A stretch of DNA of 64,000 nucleotides from Hydractinia symbiolongicarpus (lineage: Eukaryota > Cnidaria > Hydrozoa > Anthoathecata > Hydractiniidae). How positions within the stretch are numbered: the stretch's first letter is position 1; the number at the start of each line of letters is the position of its first letter. Below the pieces are notes generated by a model that was not told the origin of the DNA, ran no database searches, and was given only the letters and a program-made list of their open reading frames with translations. The DNA lies in contig NC_079879.1 of the NCBI RefSeq assembly GCF_029227915.1, forward strand, positions 21,592,501 through 21,656,500, in the 5' to 3' direction. Both the position numbers and the translations under genes were made by a program. Below, one piece after another: positions 35,871-50,500 of this stretch.

Positions 35871-36277
35871 TTTACAAAGAAAGCTTAGCTACCTAGAGGC
35901 TATGTGGACACTTGAATTTCTTAAAAGAAACTCGCCCTAAAATGCCCTAATTTTTATTGCGTAAAGGCAGCTGATCGGGCACCTACGTAGTTAGGTGTCT
36001 ATGGATGTGCGACCTAATATGTGTACAATTATACCAAATGCTACTCTTTGCCATCTGCTTATTCCAACAACAAAGCTTTAATTTATCTTGGTTAATTTAC
36101 TACTATCTTAAATACTACCCATATAGGCAAAATTACGATATCTATGCTTGCAAATATTTACAAAAAACTTAAAAGAGAAAGCTCCTAAATGTCTAGAAGT
36201 CAGCCTAATGAACAAAAGGCCCTGGTTAAAAAGATATAGTCAGATTAAAGTGCAATAACTCGAAAAAACTTTCTTAC

Positions 36278-36457
36278 CATCATCCCTCCGCTTGGAAATC
36301 TGGTCGCCATTTTGAATCTCGATTGCTCCAGAAGGTTCCGAAATGCAGTGTCAGCATTTATCTTCCAAACGCCTACTTTTATCCGTGAGATTCTCTCTTC
36401 AAATGACCGGGCACTACTGATTAGCGGACACGCTGGCCGTTTCTGGTCAAACTCCAT
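36278..36457 (-). CDS. Possible first coding exon of an unknown gene
   Basis: A true ATG at 36457 opens a 60-codon frame ending exactly at a good donor (GTAAGA, 36277 downwards). The composition is protein-like, with an RSFEERISRIKVGVWKINAD stretch, and is unlike the AT-rich background. Inside it, AAAATGGCGAC resembles a YY1-type site often found at transcription starts, with an alternative start (MATRFPSGGMM). No downstream exon could be linked with confidence, and the protein is not recognised. Confidence 0.25.
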
Positions 36458-38035
36458 AAAAGATTTCTAAAAGTAGGAAACCTAATTAGCGGACAATAAC
36501 TTTTGCATGAAAAGAGCCCTGGAGATGAGGTTGTTTGGCCTTTTATTTTCACTCCATCTAATAATTAGCAAAATTTTGGTAAGCTAAAATGAGAAAATAG
36601 ACAAAATAAAGCAGTTAAATATTTATTTTAAACATTATAAAACTTCGCAATTTAGAATTTGTAAATAAAAATGTACTAGAAGTGGTTGCTCCTGATAAGA
36701 AGAAAGGGAAAATGCCAAGGTTGAATAGAAGGTTGTTGATACCACAACCATTTTCTGAGATGACTGCGCGTAACAACTTATTATCATAAATACAACTCTC
36801 TCTAAAAACGGCGGAAGTTATTTTTCGAATTTTAAACTGACATTTTTCCAATAGGCCGACACCTCCAATTAAGTGCATAAGTTTACGGAATGCTTTAAGT
36901 TTAAGTCAAGTGATTAAAAAGCCAATTGTGAGAGTTGTTAAAAATGATTACTTTGGGCGTTACTACGCATTTTTATTGTCGCCTGTTGCTAGATTGCAAA
37001 ATTTAAAGCGAAAATGATCATGAGCACCACTTGCCACCGTGTTCTAGCATGAATTTGGTGTGTGTAAACATGTAAAAGACAATGCTGGAAATTTTTTCTT
37101 GTTAAACCGCCTTTAAAATCAGCGTCTTCAAATACTTTGTGCTTTAGCTTCACATTACGCAAGCCATGAAGCAAGCATGCAGCAAGAGCAAGCAACAGAT
37201 GAAATAAAATATCAAAAAATATTTAAAGTTTAAATATATATAAATATATAAAGATTGTGATTCAGGGATAACTGTCAAACGTTTGTCTTGAGATTACCTA
37301 AAGATATCCAAAATCTACTCAGGACGAGTGTTAAAACCGCAGCAAGGGTTTTCTTGTTGTTAGTTCTAAATTAAGTTTATCAAGCACCAAAACATAATAT
37401 GTATATTTTTAACTCTATCCATATTCATAGCTAAGAAGGTAAGCGTATATATAAAAGATTAATTTCTTCGCTGTCTAAAAACTTGTTTTTTTTAATCGGT
37501 TTTAACATTCAACCACACAGTTGAAATCTAAGCCATTCGCTGACGGCGAACATTCGCTTAAGGTGCGCGGAGTTATATAAAAGTGGCGATTTCAATGACT
37601 TGTGTTATTGATCTTCAAAATGTTGCCTCGTTTCTATATAACTAAGGATTATAGATAGCTAGCTCACATTAAGTAAACCGCACAATACTATATGAAATTT
37701 AGATATCTTTGTATTTTTACTTTAAAAATATAAAATTGCAAGTAACTGAACGTCATTAATGTTTGAGGATAAGCAACAATGAGATGTGTTAGCTAGGTGT
37801 CGAATTGCAAAACGTTTATGGAAATAAATATTTAAGATTGTATGTAGCTAATACAATTAAAGGTCCAACTCACGTTTAAAATTGCAAAAAAATGCACAAG
37901 TTAAGTTTTGGCAAAAATGGCGCACTATCGAGATTTGTTGTTTTAAACATACTCGGAGTGAATGAACAAACATATGAATTTAGCTGGTGGCGAGAAAAGA
38001 AAAACAGCGAATATTTTATGGTTTAAAATATCTAA
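36458..38035. other. Gene-free region
   Basis: Frames at 36615-36878 and 36989-37195 (-) have no family resemblance or splice context. No repeat structure was recognised. Confidence 0.5.
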
Positions 38036-38080
38036 TTTATTCATATAAATAAAACGCAACATAAAATTTATAAATTTATT
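38036..38080 (-). terminator. Candidate polyadenylation signals for ASCC3
   Basis: AATAAA is present on the minus strand at 38041-38036 and again at about 38080-38075, roughly 440-490 nt past the ASCC3 stop. Their use is not shown by sequence alone. Confidence 0.3.
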
Positions 38081-38190
38081 AAATTGAAGATTCTTGTAAA
38101 TAGCTTTTTCCATTCGCACATTTCGTCCACTTTAGATTGTCTACTAAAAAAACTTTTAAACCAGAAAAGCGTTTTCGAAAATTTCCCCTA

Positions 38191-38520
38191 CTTTTATGTC
38201 CAACCAGCAACGTGGCACCTTTTAATTTTAATATATTAAAGCCAAAAAAGACAGAAAAGCTGAAAGTGAGGGTATACTACTTTACTAGTATTTTGCTAAA
38301 TAGACGAAATATCCCAGAAAAAGCTACTATTGATGCATCAAATCCTCTACAAATACTTTTATGTCCAACCAGCAACGTGGCACCTTTTAATTTTAATATA
38401 TTAAAGCCAAAAAAGACAGAAAAGCTGAAAGTGAGGGTATACTACTTTACTAGTATTTTGCTAAATAGACGAAATATCCCAGAAAAAGCTACTATTGATG
38501 CATCAAATCCTCTACAAATA
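38191..38520. repeat. Exact 165-bp tandem duplication abutting the ASCC3 stop codon
   Basis: 38191-38355 and 38356-38520 appear identical base for base. The second copy ends at 38520 and the ASCC3 stop codon occupies 38523-38521, so the duplication starts the 3' UTR of that gene. The unit is a multiple of three and leaves an accidental open frame on the plus strand. Perfect identity means it is recent or an assembly artefact. Confidence 0.9.
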
Positions 38521-41500
38521 TCATCCTTCTTCGTCATTTAAAGGCTGTATAACATCAAAATATAAGTCGTATTGCTGATCCAGGCCTTGGTAAATATCAC
38601 TCATCACATACAGCGTGTATATTTTTCTCCCGACATTATCTGGTGTGAAGAATGCTAACGTCACTGTGGTATCGCGCCGATGTATTGCACCAACACGCTT
38701 CAACGCTACCAAATCATTATTATCGACTTCGCCGACAACAAAAAACCATCCTTCATCTTTTGGTTTTGAAAATAATGGCGCGTACCCTTTTTGGTCGAAA
38801 CGCTACAGACATAAATAAATAAATTAATGTTTAAAACTAGTGGCACGCATTACGTTCCCAATTTAAAAAAAAATCGTTTAAATTATCAAATACAGACCGT
38901 ACATTATTAAAAAGGAAACAAAAAGAAAAGATTGTTCAAGGAGTCATGTTAGCTCTTTGTCGTTCGTAAAAGCATTAGCTCACCACTGATTCACAAAAGA
39001 TTATGCTCCATCTCGAGCTTAAACAAAACACACTCATATTCATAAGCAAATTGTACATACCTTCTCGCTTATCTGAGATCTATTTAATTTAATTTTTAAC
39101 GAATATTCTTGATCAGCATGTACTTTTAACCATACTTGATCTGTCCGACGGTACTCCGTCAAGTCGATTAGATGAGTTTGTTGCCTTACTTTCCCAACTT
39201 CGTCTAACCACGAGCCGTGAATATGAACCGCCAGATCAACGATGGGTAACTTTAATAATACATGTGAAATCTAAAAAAAAGACTGTTTGTTGGAGAAATT
39301 GAGGAAAGGGACGCAATCACAGTATTAAAAATGTTCGTTTGCAAATCCAATTTTTTTTCTTTTGCGTAAGTTTTCTTTTTCGATGTATAATAGAAAACAG
39401 CATGTGAGCAGGTCGTAATGAAATACGAAGTAACCTCGTCAATTTCTTTTTTGTTCATCACTTTGTTCAACATTGCGTGAAGACTTTTATTGTTTGATCG
39501 ATAAATCTGGAGCAATTCTGGTATGCTGCTAATTAGGCTTGACGGGGTTGATCTAAAATTAAACAGCGTAACTTTCTACATTAAATTTTAGCTGCGACTG
39601 TAAAAGGAACTGCGTTTCAAAAGGTAGAGGACATTAAATAATCAATGTATACCACTCACCTCTTTTTAGATTGGATTTTAAAGTACTTTAAATTTTCATC
39701 TTTGACATGCGGTAGAATCAGTAGGGAGCTATCGTAATACCAACGGCCCTGAATCACCATTTGGATAAGGTTGATAATTTGCAGAACACTGGCCAGCCAG
39801 CCTTGATCTGCACAAATGTCAATCATCGCCTGCATGATACGTATAGCCTGATCGAGAACAGACTTAGTGTCTGTACCGTAATCAGCAATTGGAAGAGGCA
39901 CTCTGGAGAAGTGCGCTTGTAGCAGTAAATGTGTTTTAGTGTGCGGACTATCGTACGTGTACCGATCTACTTGCAAAGGTAACTTCTCTGCTAAATCTCT
40001 AGTAAAAAACAAACATAAAGAAATTTCATCCTTGTTGTCAGTTCGAGTTGGGACAAAAGAACATTTTTCTTTTGTAAACAGAAAATTCAAAATCCTTCAC
40101 TGAACGGGTTTGAAAAGAAATACATAAAAATACGGTGTCTTCTAGTAGCTACTCTTAATCAGTCATATGGGTTTTGGATTTTGGGAAAGAGTTTTTGACA
40201 GCTTTTGCTTTGATGATTGTGGCTGCAAAGATGCGCCTCACATCTCTCATATTGTGTAAGTTCAATCGAACTAATACGTAAACATGTCGTGACAAATAAC
40301 AACAGTTTGCAAACGACGTTCCCATTAGATTGAGTTGTGTTCAGTTGTCGTTGTTTGTAGTTAACTGACTAACTCCAAGAAGACTTACGCGTTCATCTGG
40401 TCTTCATTATGTCTCACTGGAAGTTGATCATACTCCTGCGCATCGCTTAAAACCTTTAGAAGCTCTTCCATTGTCATTTCGCTTGTCAACCTCGTTTTGA
40501 ACATTCTCAATGTGAGGTGGTTCAGGTAATAATACGAAGAGATTCTTCCGAGAACACTAGGTTCCAGTGTGTTACCATCCTGCGACAATCAATAACGAAT
40601 TCAGGTAAAACATAGGAAATATAAAATAGCAAACCACCGACTTGGTATAGCTTATTTCCTTCTGCAAACAACAAAGTTAAACTTATCAAGGGATAAATGA
40701 ACGAGATTTCTATAAGATCCTTTTTACTATTCTACGATGAACTCAACTACAGTGGGAGGTAGCATACCTGGAAAAAAGCAATCAATCAAACAAACAAACA
40801 AACAAACAAACAAACAAATAAACCTCGTAGACATCAACACAGTATGAACTTTGCAAGTCATAAATCGCTCCCTCTATCAAATTAGACAAAAATGTGTTCA
40901 TCGAATGATGGCCTGTGTCGTCCAAATTATAATAAGTAGGATTCATAAGTAAACGTCTGAAGAAGTAAGTCCAGGTCATGTAGTCCATAGCGTCTTGTTT
41001 AGACGTGATTGTACCGGCCACTATTTCAGCGTTTAAATGATCCGGTAGCACCTCTAATAAGCTAAAATGAAAATATACATACATACAGGATAAATTTTCG
41101 AAATCGTTTTTCAACAGCACTTTTGAATGTTTATATTCTTGTTCCCCGCTTTTTTGTAAGAAAACTCGTTTATAAGAAACTCTTTTAAAGGAAACTTGTC
41201 TATAAGAAACTCATTTATAAGAAAATTTTATAAGAAACTTATTTATAGAAAACTATTTATAGGAAACTCATTTATAAGAAACTCATTTATAAGAAACTCA
41301 TTTATAAGAAACTCATTTATAAGAAACTCATTTATAAGAAACTCATTTATAAGAAACTCATTTATAAGAAGCTCATTCATAAGAAATCGAGCTCTACTAC
41401 GCTCTACCAATTTAATAAAACTTTAACTAGTGCAGTTTACTTAAATAAAAAAAGGAAACGTTCTTGGAGTCTGAATTATAAACTGCTTTAATGACGTAAT

Positions 41501-44500
41501 TTTCCCTCCACGATTTTGAAGTAACCATTTATTTGACCGTAAATGACAGCTGCTCATTACTTGTTGATTCTTAAGAAACCTCATAAAAACTTGCTACGAG
41601 AATCAAAAAATCAAACATGCGACAACGCTTTAAAGGTAAAAGAATACACAATGTAACCTTACTTAGATTCAACAGGGAATGGCTCGTAGAGAAACTTCTT
41701 ATAGAAATGCTTCTTCGAGTCTTGAACCAAGATTAAAGCTACGCCATTATCATCGTACTGCGGGCGGCCTGCACGACCCATCATTTGTAGCACGTCAGTG
41801 ATCGGAAAATCAACGTATCTTTTTGTTTTGCCATCATAGTACTCAGTACCTTTCACAATGACTAAATGAGCCGGGAAGTTTACTCCCCAAGCCAGCGTCG
41901 ATGTGGCGATCAATACCTAAACACAGCGACACACCTTAACAAATCAAACTTTTCAACTTCCAATAGATATAATTGTTTGTGTTTTCTAGTGCGCTGATTT
42001 TTCAGCCATATTGTGTCACACACATTTCTAACCTATTATTCAAAAAACAGAAACAAAATAAGCAATAACCAAACAAAAACAATAATAACAACGACATGAG
42101 CAAATTCCACAAAATAGAAAACTTAATACACAGACAAACTAAGAAATAAAAAACGAAATCAAGAACAAACCTGTAAACAACAAACCTGTATTTTTTGATT
42201 TACAAATAACTCTTCTGCTATCTTTCTGTCCCGCTCGTGAAGACCTGCGTGATGAAGGCCAATGCCGAATGATAAAGTCAGTTTTAGATTTTGATCTCGG
42301 ACGGAACTTATGAGACTTTCCATCTAAAACAGGAGGGACAACATGAAACGAGCAAACCTTAAACTGCATGCTGCAACTTTACCATTTTATATTACTCGGC
42401 AGTTTGTTTAGAACATGAGCATTTCTCTTTAAATCATAATTGCACGGAAAATCAGGGTAAAACTTACTTCTGTTTCGTCCATGTGAAGCCACTGTTTCGG
42501 GTTACTGTCACCGGCAAGATAAGCAACCAAATCCAAAGCCGTCAGACGTGTCTGTCGACGTGACGACACGAAGATGAGGACTGGCTTCGTAGGGGAGTGA
42601 GTCTGAATCCCTTTGAAACACGGTTTGTTCATGGTTGCCATTCTGGGACAGTAATGTTTGCCAGGGAAGCCAGCGATGTGTACTTCTAACGGGACAGGTC
42701 GTACTGAAGGTCGGAAATTGAATAAGCCGTCCTAAGCAGTTACAAAAAAAGTGTTGGAATGTTAGAGCTAATGCTTGTGTAGAGAATTGATACTGTGGAT
42801 TGCGTATTTTATCGAAATCAAAGCAACGCGACGCAATTCTCAAGTTTACTAACACATTGACCTTCCCCAACCAAGGTTTTCCTTTATAAGTTAGATTGGA
42901 TTCATGCTAACAATTACACGAAAGCAGAGAAGTTAAACATCATTTACCTGTCCGATACCCAACCAATCGGCTAAATCCTTCGCATTGGCAAGTGCTGTGG
43001 ACAATCCTATGACTCGACATGTTTTTGTCGTATGACTCGATATAAAATTCGTTCGCGACACAATTACCTCCAATACGGGACCACGGTCATCTCCTAACAA
43101 ATGAATTTCATCAATAACTAGCAGAGACACATCTTTGACGTACTTTCTCGTCTGCCAACTCCGGCTGACGCCATCCCATTTTTCCGGCGTTGTTACGATA
43201 ACATCGGCGTTTACGATAGCTCGCATGTCGGGTGTGACATCACCAGTTAACTCGACAACTCTAAAACGGGAAACCATATTTGTAGAGAAGATGTAGCTTT
43301 GATGTTTGGGAGGGAAGGTGATTGTATAACTCATGAAAGACTCGTTTTAAAGGAATTCGAGAAAAAAAAGGAAATCAACCACTTCATATACTATTTAGGA
43401 ACAAGAATTATACAGAATTTGTTTTCACGATAAACTAAAGATTTTTACACATCATTGGCAAATGAAAGCCTAGAAGATTCTAGGAGAAAGTTAGAAAATT
43501 TGAATATTTTTATACATTTTTAGGAGATAAAAAAACCGTGACAGATTGTCAGAGTGTTGGCTATCATTGTTTTTAGCAATAGCACATTTCTGATTTTTAA
43601 ATGATTGAATAGAAATAGCATGGTATCGCTTTACGGAAGGTACATAAAGCAACAAAAAGCAATGGTTGATTAATATATGCGTGTTTCTTGAAAATATTAT
43701 AACGATCATACAAATTCTATCTAGACTTACTTTTTACCAAGCTTTCTTTCCAGTCTGATTTTCCAATCTGCAACTCTCTCACGCACCAATGCCTTTAACG
43801 GTGCTATATAAACAGCCTAACGGAAGATTGATGAATTATGAAGGTGAATAAATCAACAGTCTCAAAAAAGAGACAACCGAAAAAATTCATATATACATCT
43901 ACTTTTTAAGTTACTTTAAAATAATATACCCCTATTGCACAAGTTGTACAAAGGGTCACAGAAAAAAAGGGAGAGCCGACGCAAATTCTCGTAAATATAA
44001 AATGCGTGAAAAATTCTAAATTATTGGTTTCAGACCTTAATGTAATAAGAGCACAATAATTTCTCGCACCATTTGCAGGCATAAACATTTGTAAACTTTT
44101 GCTGCTGAAGTAGACCAACAAAACAGAGTAACATGTCTGTTTATTGACCCTTAAAATGATGGTTTGAAGAGCTTAAGAATTGTCTGGATGAAAGGAAGAA
44201 TACAAATAGGCTTTCTCCGAAAATTCGTCAAAATTTTTAAGCAGAAGAATAATATACTAAAATGTACCTTTGTTCCAGGGTATTCTCTAAACACGCGAAA
44301 TATCGCGATCTCTGCTGCGATCGTCTTTCCACTTCCAGTCGGTGCGCCGAGCAGAACATTACTGTCGGAATAATAAAGCGTGTGAAACAACTGTGTTTGA
44401 ATAGGGTTGAAGTGGGAAAAATTGTAGAGGTTTTCAAGCGTGGGATTTCTCAACGCAGAGACTGAGATAGGTTGCAAGTTCAGTAGTTCGGTGTGAGGCG

Positions 44501-47500
44501 GATGGTGATCAGGGAGGATCAGGTGTTTGAAACTGATTGCGCACACCGCTTCTGCGTGCAGCCAACGATCAGATACCACGCGGACGTAGTACTGAGGTGG
44601 AAGTGGATCGAAGATTGGGATGGTGAACACCATAACTTGAGTTTCTTTAGCTTTTACCTGGAATTAAAAAGACAAGCAACACATAAGAACTGGTAGGCGG
44701 CACTACATTATTACTGTAATTGAAATATCCTAAAGATATATTATTTCTCTTTAAAAACCTAAATATACAGAATTATGTTGGTGATAAACTTCAGATCATC
44801 ACTATAGCTATCTTTAGAACAATTATTAGTGAATTCGCGAATAGATATAAACCAACAACAGAAATACCAAACAGGTTATTAAAAAAACTTACAGCTTTTC
44901 TGGTCAGCAGAAAATACTCAGAATGATAAATAGTATTTGTTTCCGGATCTTCCACCCATATCCACCATGGCTCTGCTACACCGCCGTGCATTTTATCATT
45001 CCATTGAAAGTCGGGGATTACGTGCAGGTGAACCCTCAACACGTTGCGAGTTATTGGTTGTATAGAGGAGGCCAGTGCAACTTGTGGAAACTGAAATGCG
45101 TACGATCGAACCTTAATGCCAATTTTCGGATGATTAAGCATGTATCCTAAATAACGGGAAAATAAAACTTGTTGATTTTTGAAAGTTGAAGCAGTTGTTT
45201 TTTTTATATAATTTTATTTTTTCTTTGAATTTCTGGTTTCATGATTTGAATTTTCTAAATATAACGCTCGCCTAACGCATAACGAAATTTTCCATGAAAA
45301 AAATATCTTTATAACATATTCGATTCGAGTTATAGACAACCTTGATTCGTCTCAAAAAAAAATAATACAATAATTAAATTATCATTAGAAATCCTCACCG
45401 ATTTCTTTCGAGTCCATATCTCTCAGCCTATCTATCGTCAAGTTTAGCTTTTCCAGTTTATTCAGAATTTCGAAAGTGAGTCCTTCACATTGTTTGAGTG
45501 GGTGTTCCGACTGCCACATTCTTCGGTCGACGACCTTCGACAGCGTCAGCATACGTTTTGCCATCAACGGCCAGTTTTTTTGCAATGACACTTCAAATAG
45601 AGCTCTCACAATACGTGCTGCATTCTGAAACGAAGCATTGTAAACAAAATTACAAAGAACGATTGACAAGACCATATTTTTGGCAAGCCTGTCTTTGTAA
45701 GTATATAATAGGTCCTCACTTTGTTTGCTTGCCTTTCTATATGTTCTAACATCATAGATCAAAAAGGAAAAACGAAATATACTTTTAGAGACTACTTTAC
45801 CACAAAGAATACTCACCTACAAGATTTTTAATCCAATCATATCCTCGGCTTCTGTCATACTTGTAATTTCATAATAACAAACGATGCTTACCTGTGCCAC
45901 ATATGACATATCCGATATAAGTGAAAAACTGTCCAATTGAGCCTTGGAGACATAAGCTTGTAACAAGATGTTCACTTTCCCATAGCTGTTCTCAGCACCT
46001 CCTTTAATGACAGTCTCGCAACTGTCTTGCATTTGCTGTTCCAACTCAGGTATTTCATCTGCTCTCACCTGTACAAAAGAATAAGGAGAAAGCGTGACAA
46101 ATTAATCTTGATCAATAGTGGATGTTGTTTCAAACTACCTATAAAAATTAGCAAAGAAAGCGAAGAAAAGAACGAATAATTTTTCAATTTTATCAACAAC
46201 CGGTTATTATACGGCTATCAGCGACGTGGGAGTTGTGAGCAAAAGAATTTCTACGTAAACAAGACTCCGTCATACGTAAACAAGGAGTTCCCTAGATACC
46301 TTGACTTGCTCAAATTCATGCGCTTTCGATACGATTGACAGGATTTCTGCTTCATTGATAAAGGGCTTAAAAAATTCATTCACTACCTAAAAGATAAACA
46401 ATTATTTTTCACTGTGTTGACAGGTGTTTCGTGACAACAATGTTAAAACCCATCCCAACACAAAAACAACAAAGATGGAGAGCACTACGACGGAGACGAC
46501 AACGACAAAAACAACAACAACGTCTTCAGGCCTAATTAGAAACCCACCTCAATCGTGGCAAAGTCGATGTAAAAATTACTAGCAGTTCTTCCCAGATTTG
46601 TGGGATAGACATAACTTGTTCTTTCGTCGAAACGGATCATTCGAGCTTTATCCAACTTACGGGAACAATCACGTATCAATTCGAATCGATGTTTTTCTAA
46701 CAGAGGATCTTCCTGGAAGTAAAATACATACATTTTACTTCTTACAGACCCTTTATATAACCTATCGATGTTAAGTGTAAGAAATACCAAGAAGATGACT
46801 ATTTAACAAGTTGTTATATTTAGTCTTTCAGTTCTAATAAGTTGTAGTGACAGAGACAAAATCACTCTAAAACACTCCATGGCCTTTAAAAAACTCACGA
46901 CTAATTGAAGCTTAAACCGAGTTTGCCAGGATGAAAACATATAATTGGGATTCACTGTGAAGATTTATTTCTATAGTACCTACTTCTTTTTCTTTGTAAT
47001 TGATACCATACACAATTGGATTGATTCTCATTCGAACGTACAGATACGTGTAACTCAGCCACTTCACACCTTCATCTGTGTTCGTCACAGTGCCAAGTGA
47101 TATCTAGCATTATAAGAAATCATAGAAAAAAGTAAGGGCAGGGGTAGCGTCAATCGTAGTGTATATGTATACAATTTTCAAACTGAAAAAGAGAAAGCAA
47201 TCTCATTACTATAAAGCTTTCTTTTGCATTTACAATTATTTCAGGCTCGAATTATACGCATGCATGTTTGAGTATTGCTGTCAAGCAGTAGCAACTACAA
47301 AATGCAAAGACTACATCCCTTTCTACCTCTGCATTCAAGTTGTCCATCAATCTATTTACAAGCTGACTTTCGATTGGTGTTTGTTGAGTAAGTAGGTGCA
47401 GGTAGTGAGACAATTTATCGTGCTTCGTGATAATCATTCCATGTCCCCACTTGTCAAACTGTGGACGACCAGCACGGCCAAATATTTGCATCACATCAAG

Positions 47501-50500
47501 AATTCCAATGTCGACAAACGAACCCTTTTTGGCATCATAAATTTGGGTTCCCTAGAGGTGGTATTATATATGTTAAACATTGAGATAAGAGGTTTAAAAA
47601 AAGAAGCATCTGATATGAAAAATATACTTTCCATTTAGTTTTAAAAAAAAGTTTACTGAAATTATATCTTTAACGTATTATTTTTTTCTTAGCCTTGTTT
47701 TCATCATGGCATTTGATGGCTGTTAGATTCAGAGGTTAAACAGATCTTTGTAAGTTCTGGCAATGATTCTTATTACCAGTAGTAAAGGAACATACTTTTA
47801 TGATGACAGCATGTGCTGGCAGATTGACACCCCAGGCCAACGTTGCCGTACAAACAAGCACTTTTATAAAGCCTTGAGAGAACAACGACTCCACTAAAGT
47901 ACGGTCTTGTCGCAGCATGCCAGCATGATGAATTCCAAAACCATCTGGAAACATTTCACGCAACTGTTTATTTCTTGACTTCATTACCTAGAAAAAATAT
48001 TTTGGTCCGTGAAATGTTACAACAAAAAGACAAGTAATAAGAATTTTTCTTCAACGTTTTCGTGGATGGGTCAAGTACCAGATTAATCATGTTCCTAAAA
48101 ATGTACCAACATCTGCAAGTAATTAACCCTCTTTCACAAAAAACGTGCCTTCTCTACCAGGGTTTATGTGTAACCAACAAATTTCAATGTCAATCAACAG
48201 AAATCAGTTATTAAAACTTTAAAATGATGTTATTACTTTTTTCTCCATTGCACCATAGTTTGCATTTTTGTCAGGTTCAAACAACTCGTTGTCTCCTTCA
48301 AGCTTTGACATTTCCCTCATTGTCATTGCGGTTTTCACCGTTGCATTTCGAGCATGAACAAACACCATTACCTTAGAAATAAATATAATCCCTTTCACAA
48401 AGATTTCCAAATACACCATGATTTCATCATTAAAACCACACTCTGAGTGATAATTAAATTCAGGTTTTTAGGTTTAACTAGTCAAATGTGCTGTAGGCTC
48501 TACAAACCCTGTAAATCACAAAGAAAGTGGTGGTAAAATTTTTTTAAAACATACACAAAAAAATGAGAAGGAGCGGCTTTGCACCAGATGGAAATTTCTT
48601 TTAATAGAAAAAAAGTACAGATACTATTTCGAGATAAAACTTTTAAGAACACAATACCTGATGACCTTGTTTTACATTATCCAGAACCTTCTCATAGCAA
48701 ATTTCGTCCATATCTTTCTGTTGCTGCAGAAATCCAGTTGCTCGAATACCAATAAAGGTTTGTTGTAGTGGAACAGGACGGAAACGCCCATCAAAATAAA
48801 ACAACCCTTTATGCGGGTTAACATTAAGAAATCTTGCTACATCAAGATAGTTGGGAAGTGTAGCAGATAAACCCACGATTCGAATCATGTTTTGTGTAGA
48901 TTCAACCTAAAAAAAAATAACAGCTACTTATTGTGTGCTGTTGTTACACTTAGCGATATGTTAGCATGCGTTCTATAAGGTTGCTAATTTACAATAATGC
49001 TACAATTTCCAAAAAAAAATACGAGAGAAACTTATTTTTTGTAAATCTTTGTCCCCATTCTCTCTTTCTCCAGTAAATGAAACAATGAGAAAGGAAGAGG
49101 GGAAGGACCTATTTTTGGAACTGTTTCAATATACTTTTTACGAATTATAAGTGACATGTATCCTCTGTATATGTAGCCTACATAACCAACGTTGTAATCA
49201 GACCACCAACACAAATGGGTATTTTGTGTGCACATTACTTGTACAGATTAAACCACTTAGTCAATTCAAATAGACAACTTGTTGATAAGTCACTGATTTT
49301 GAAGTCTGTAAAAGTTTATATCACTAAACTCCTTAACCTTTTATACAGTCCATTTATGTGCACTTCGGTCATGGCAAGTTGTACCCACTGCTAAAAAGCA
49401 AGCCTATTGGTAACACATACCTGTCTCAGCGTTCTTGCAACCAAAGCTTCCAACACTGCACCTCGATCATCATGCAGAAGATGTACTTCATCAATGATTA
49501 ACAACTTGACTAACTGAGACAAAGCAACATCACTGGATCCTTTTCTTGTGACAACATCCCATTTCTCTGGTGTGGTTACCAGCATCTGGTGATTAAGACA
49601 AAATGGTGTATTTACATGTATCACAAGCATTTATTTCGAAATCCGGAGTAACATGAAAAAATCCTAGTTTTTCTTTACAAAAAAAGTTTTGTTATAGCAA
49701 TTTTCAGGGGACTTAATCAAAGAGACCCCAAGCTTACAGATTAGGGGAACCCAAAAGTTGCAAGATATGATTATGTCTTAGCTATACCTGTGTTTCTTGT
49801 ATTTCTTTCTTTGTCAGCTGCATGTCACCAGTTAACTCTCGTACAATGACACCCAATGGTGCTAACTTTTTACCAAAATTACTTGTCATTTCGGCTGCAA
49901 GAGCTTTCATTGGAGCAACATAAACTATCTACAATAATAATACCTAATCATTATACATGTTAAAATTTCCAAATTACTTACACCCTACACATCATGCAAA
50001 ATTGCCTAGGAATTTCCTTAGTCTGTAAAAATCTATCAAATGTATTCAGAAATTTCTTCAAAAGTTATCGGATTCCTATTTTGTTAAATTGGCTTATGTG
50101 AGCAATGCACTGTATGTTCCGCTGATCAAACTTGTATGCTGCAATTTCCAAAAAGGCAGCATTTCTCTTTTGAAAAGCAGTCATCACAAATAACTATAGC
50201 GCTACAAAAATACAAGGTCTGACTTAGAGTTAGAACTGAATATACTTCACAGTTTAAAATATCATGAGGTGCTGCTACACACTGTAATAAAACACTGCAG
50301 GTAAAGATAATTAAAAAAAAAGTACACAGTAATTTCAAATCGGAAACTCTTTCTTAAAACAATTTTCGAGCAAGGCACTTTTATTTTGTATTATAAAACA
50401 CTAATTTAAAACTACAATTATGACAAAAATAGTTTATACCCTACCTTAAACTCTTCTTTCCTCACAACATTGTTTTTGATGTGATTTTTAATTTCATGGA

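Noticed and set aside
38137-38541. 134-codon plus-strand frame with an internal 55-residue repeat
   Set aside because: The repeat is the 165-bp DNA duplication; the frame is antisense to the ASCC3 3' UTR and last exon.
41170-41395. Possible CRISPR-like array
   Set aside because: Units are directly adjacent with no spacers, and the context is an animal intron.
41196-41426. SFIRN pentapeptide-repeat protein
   Set aside because: It is a translation of an intronic 15-bp minisatellite with no coding signals around it.
42139-42369. Alternative minus frames over the second helicase cassette
   Set aside because: They are out-of-frame shadows of ASCC3 exons whose correct frame continues the protein in phase.
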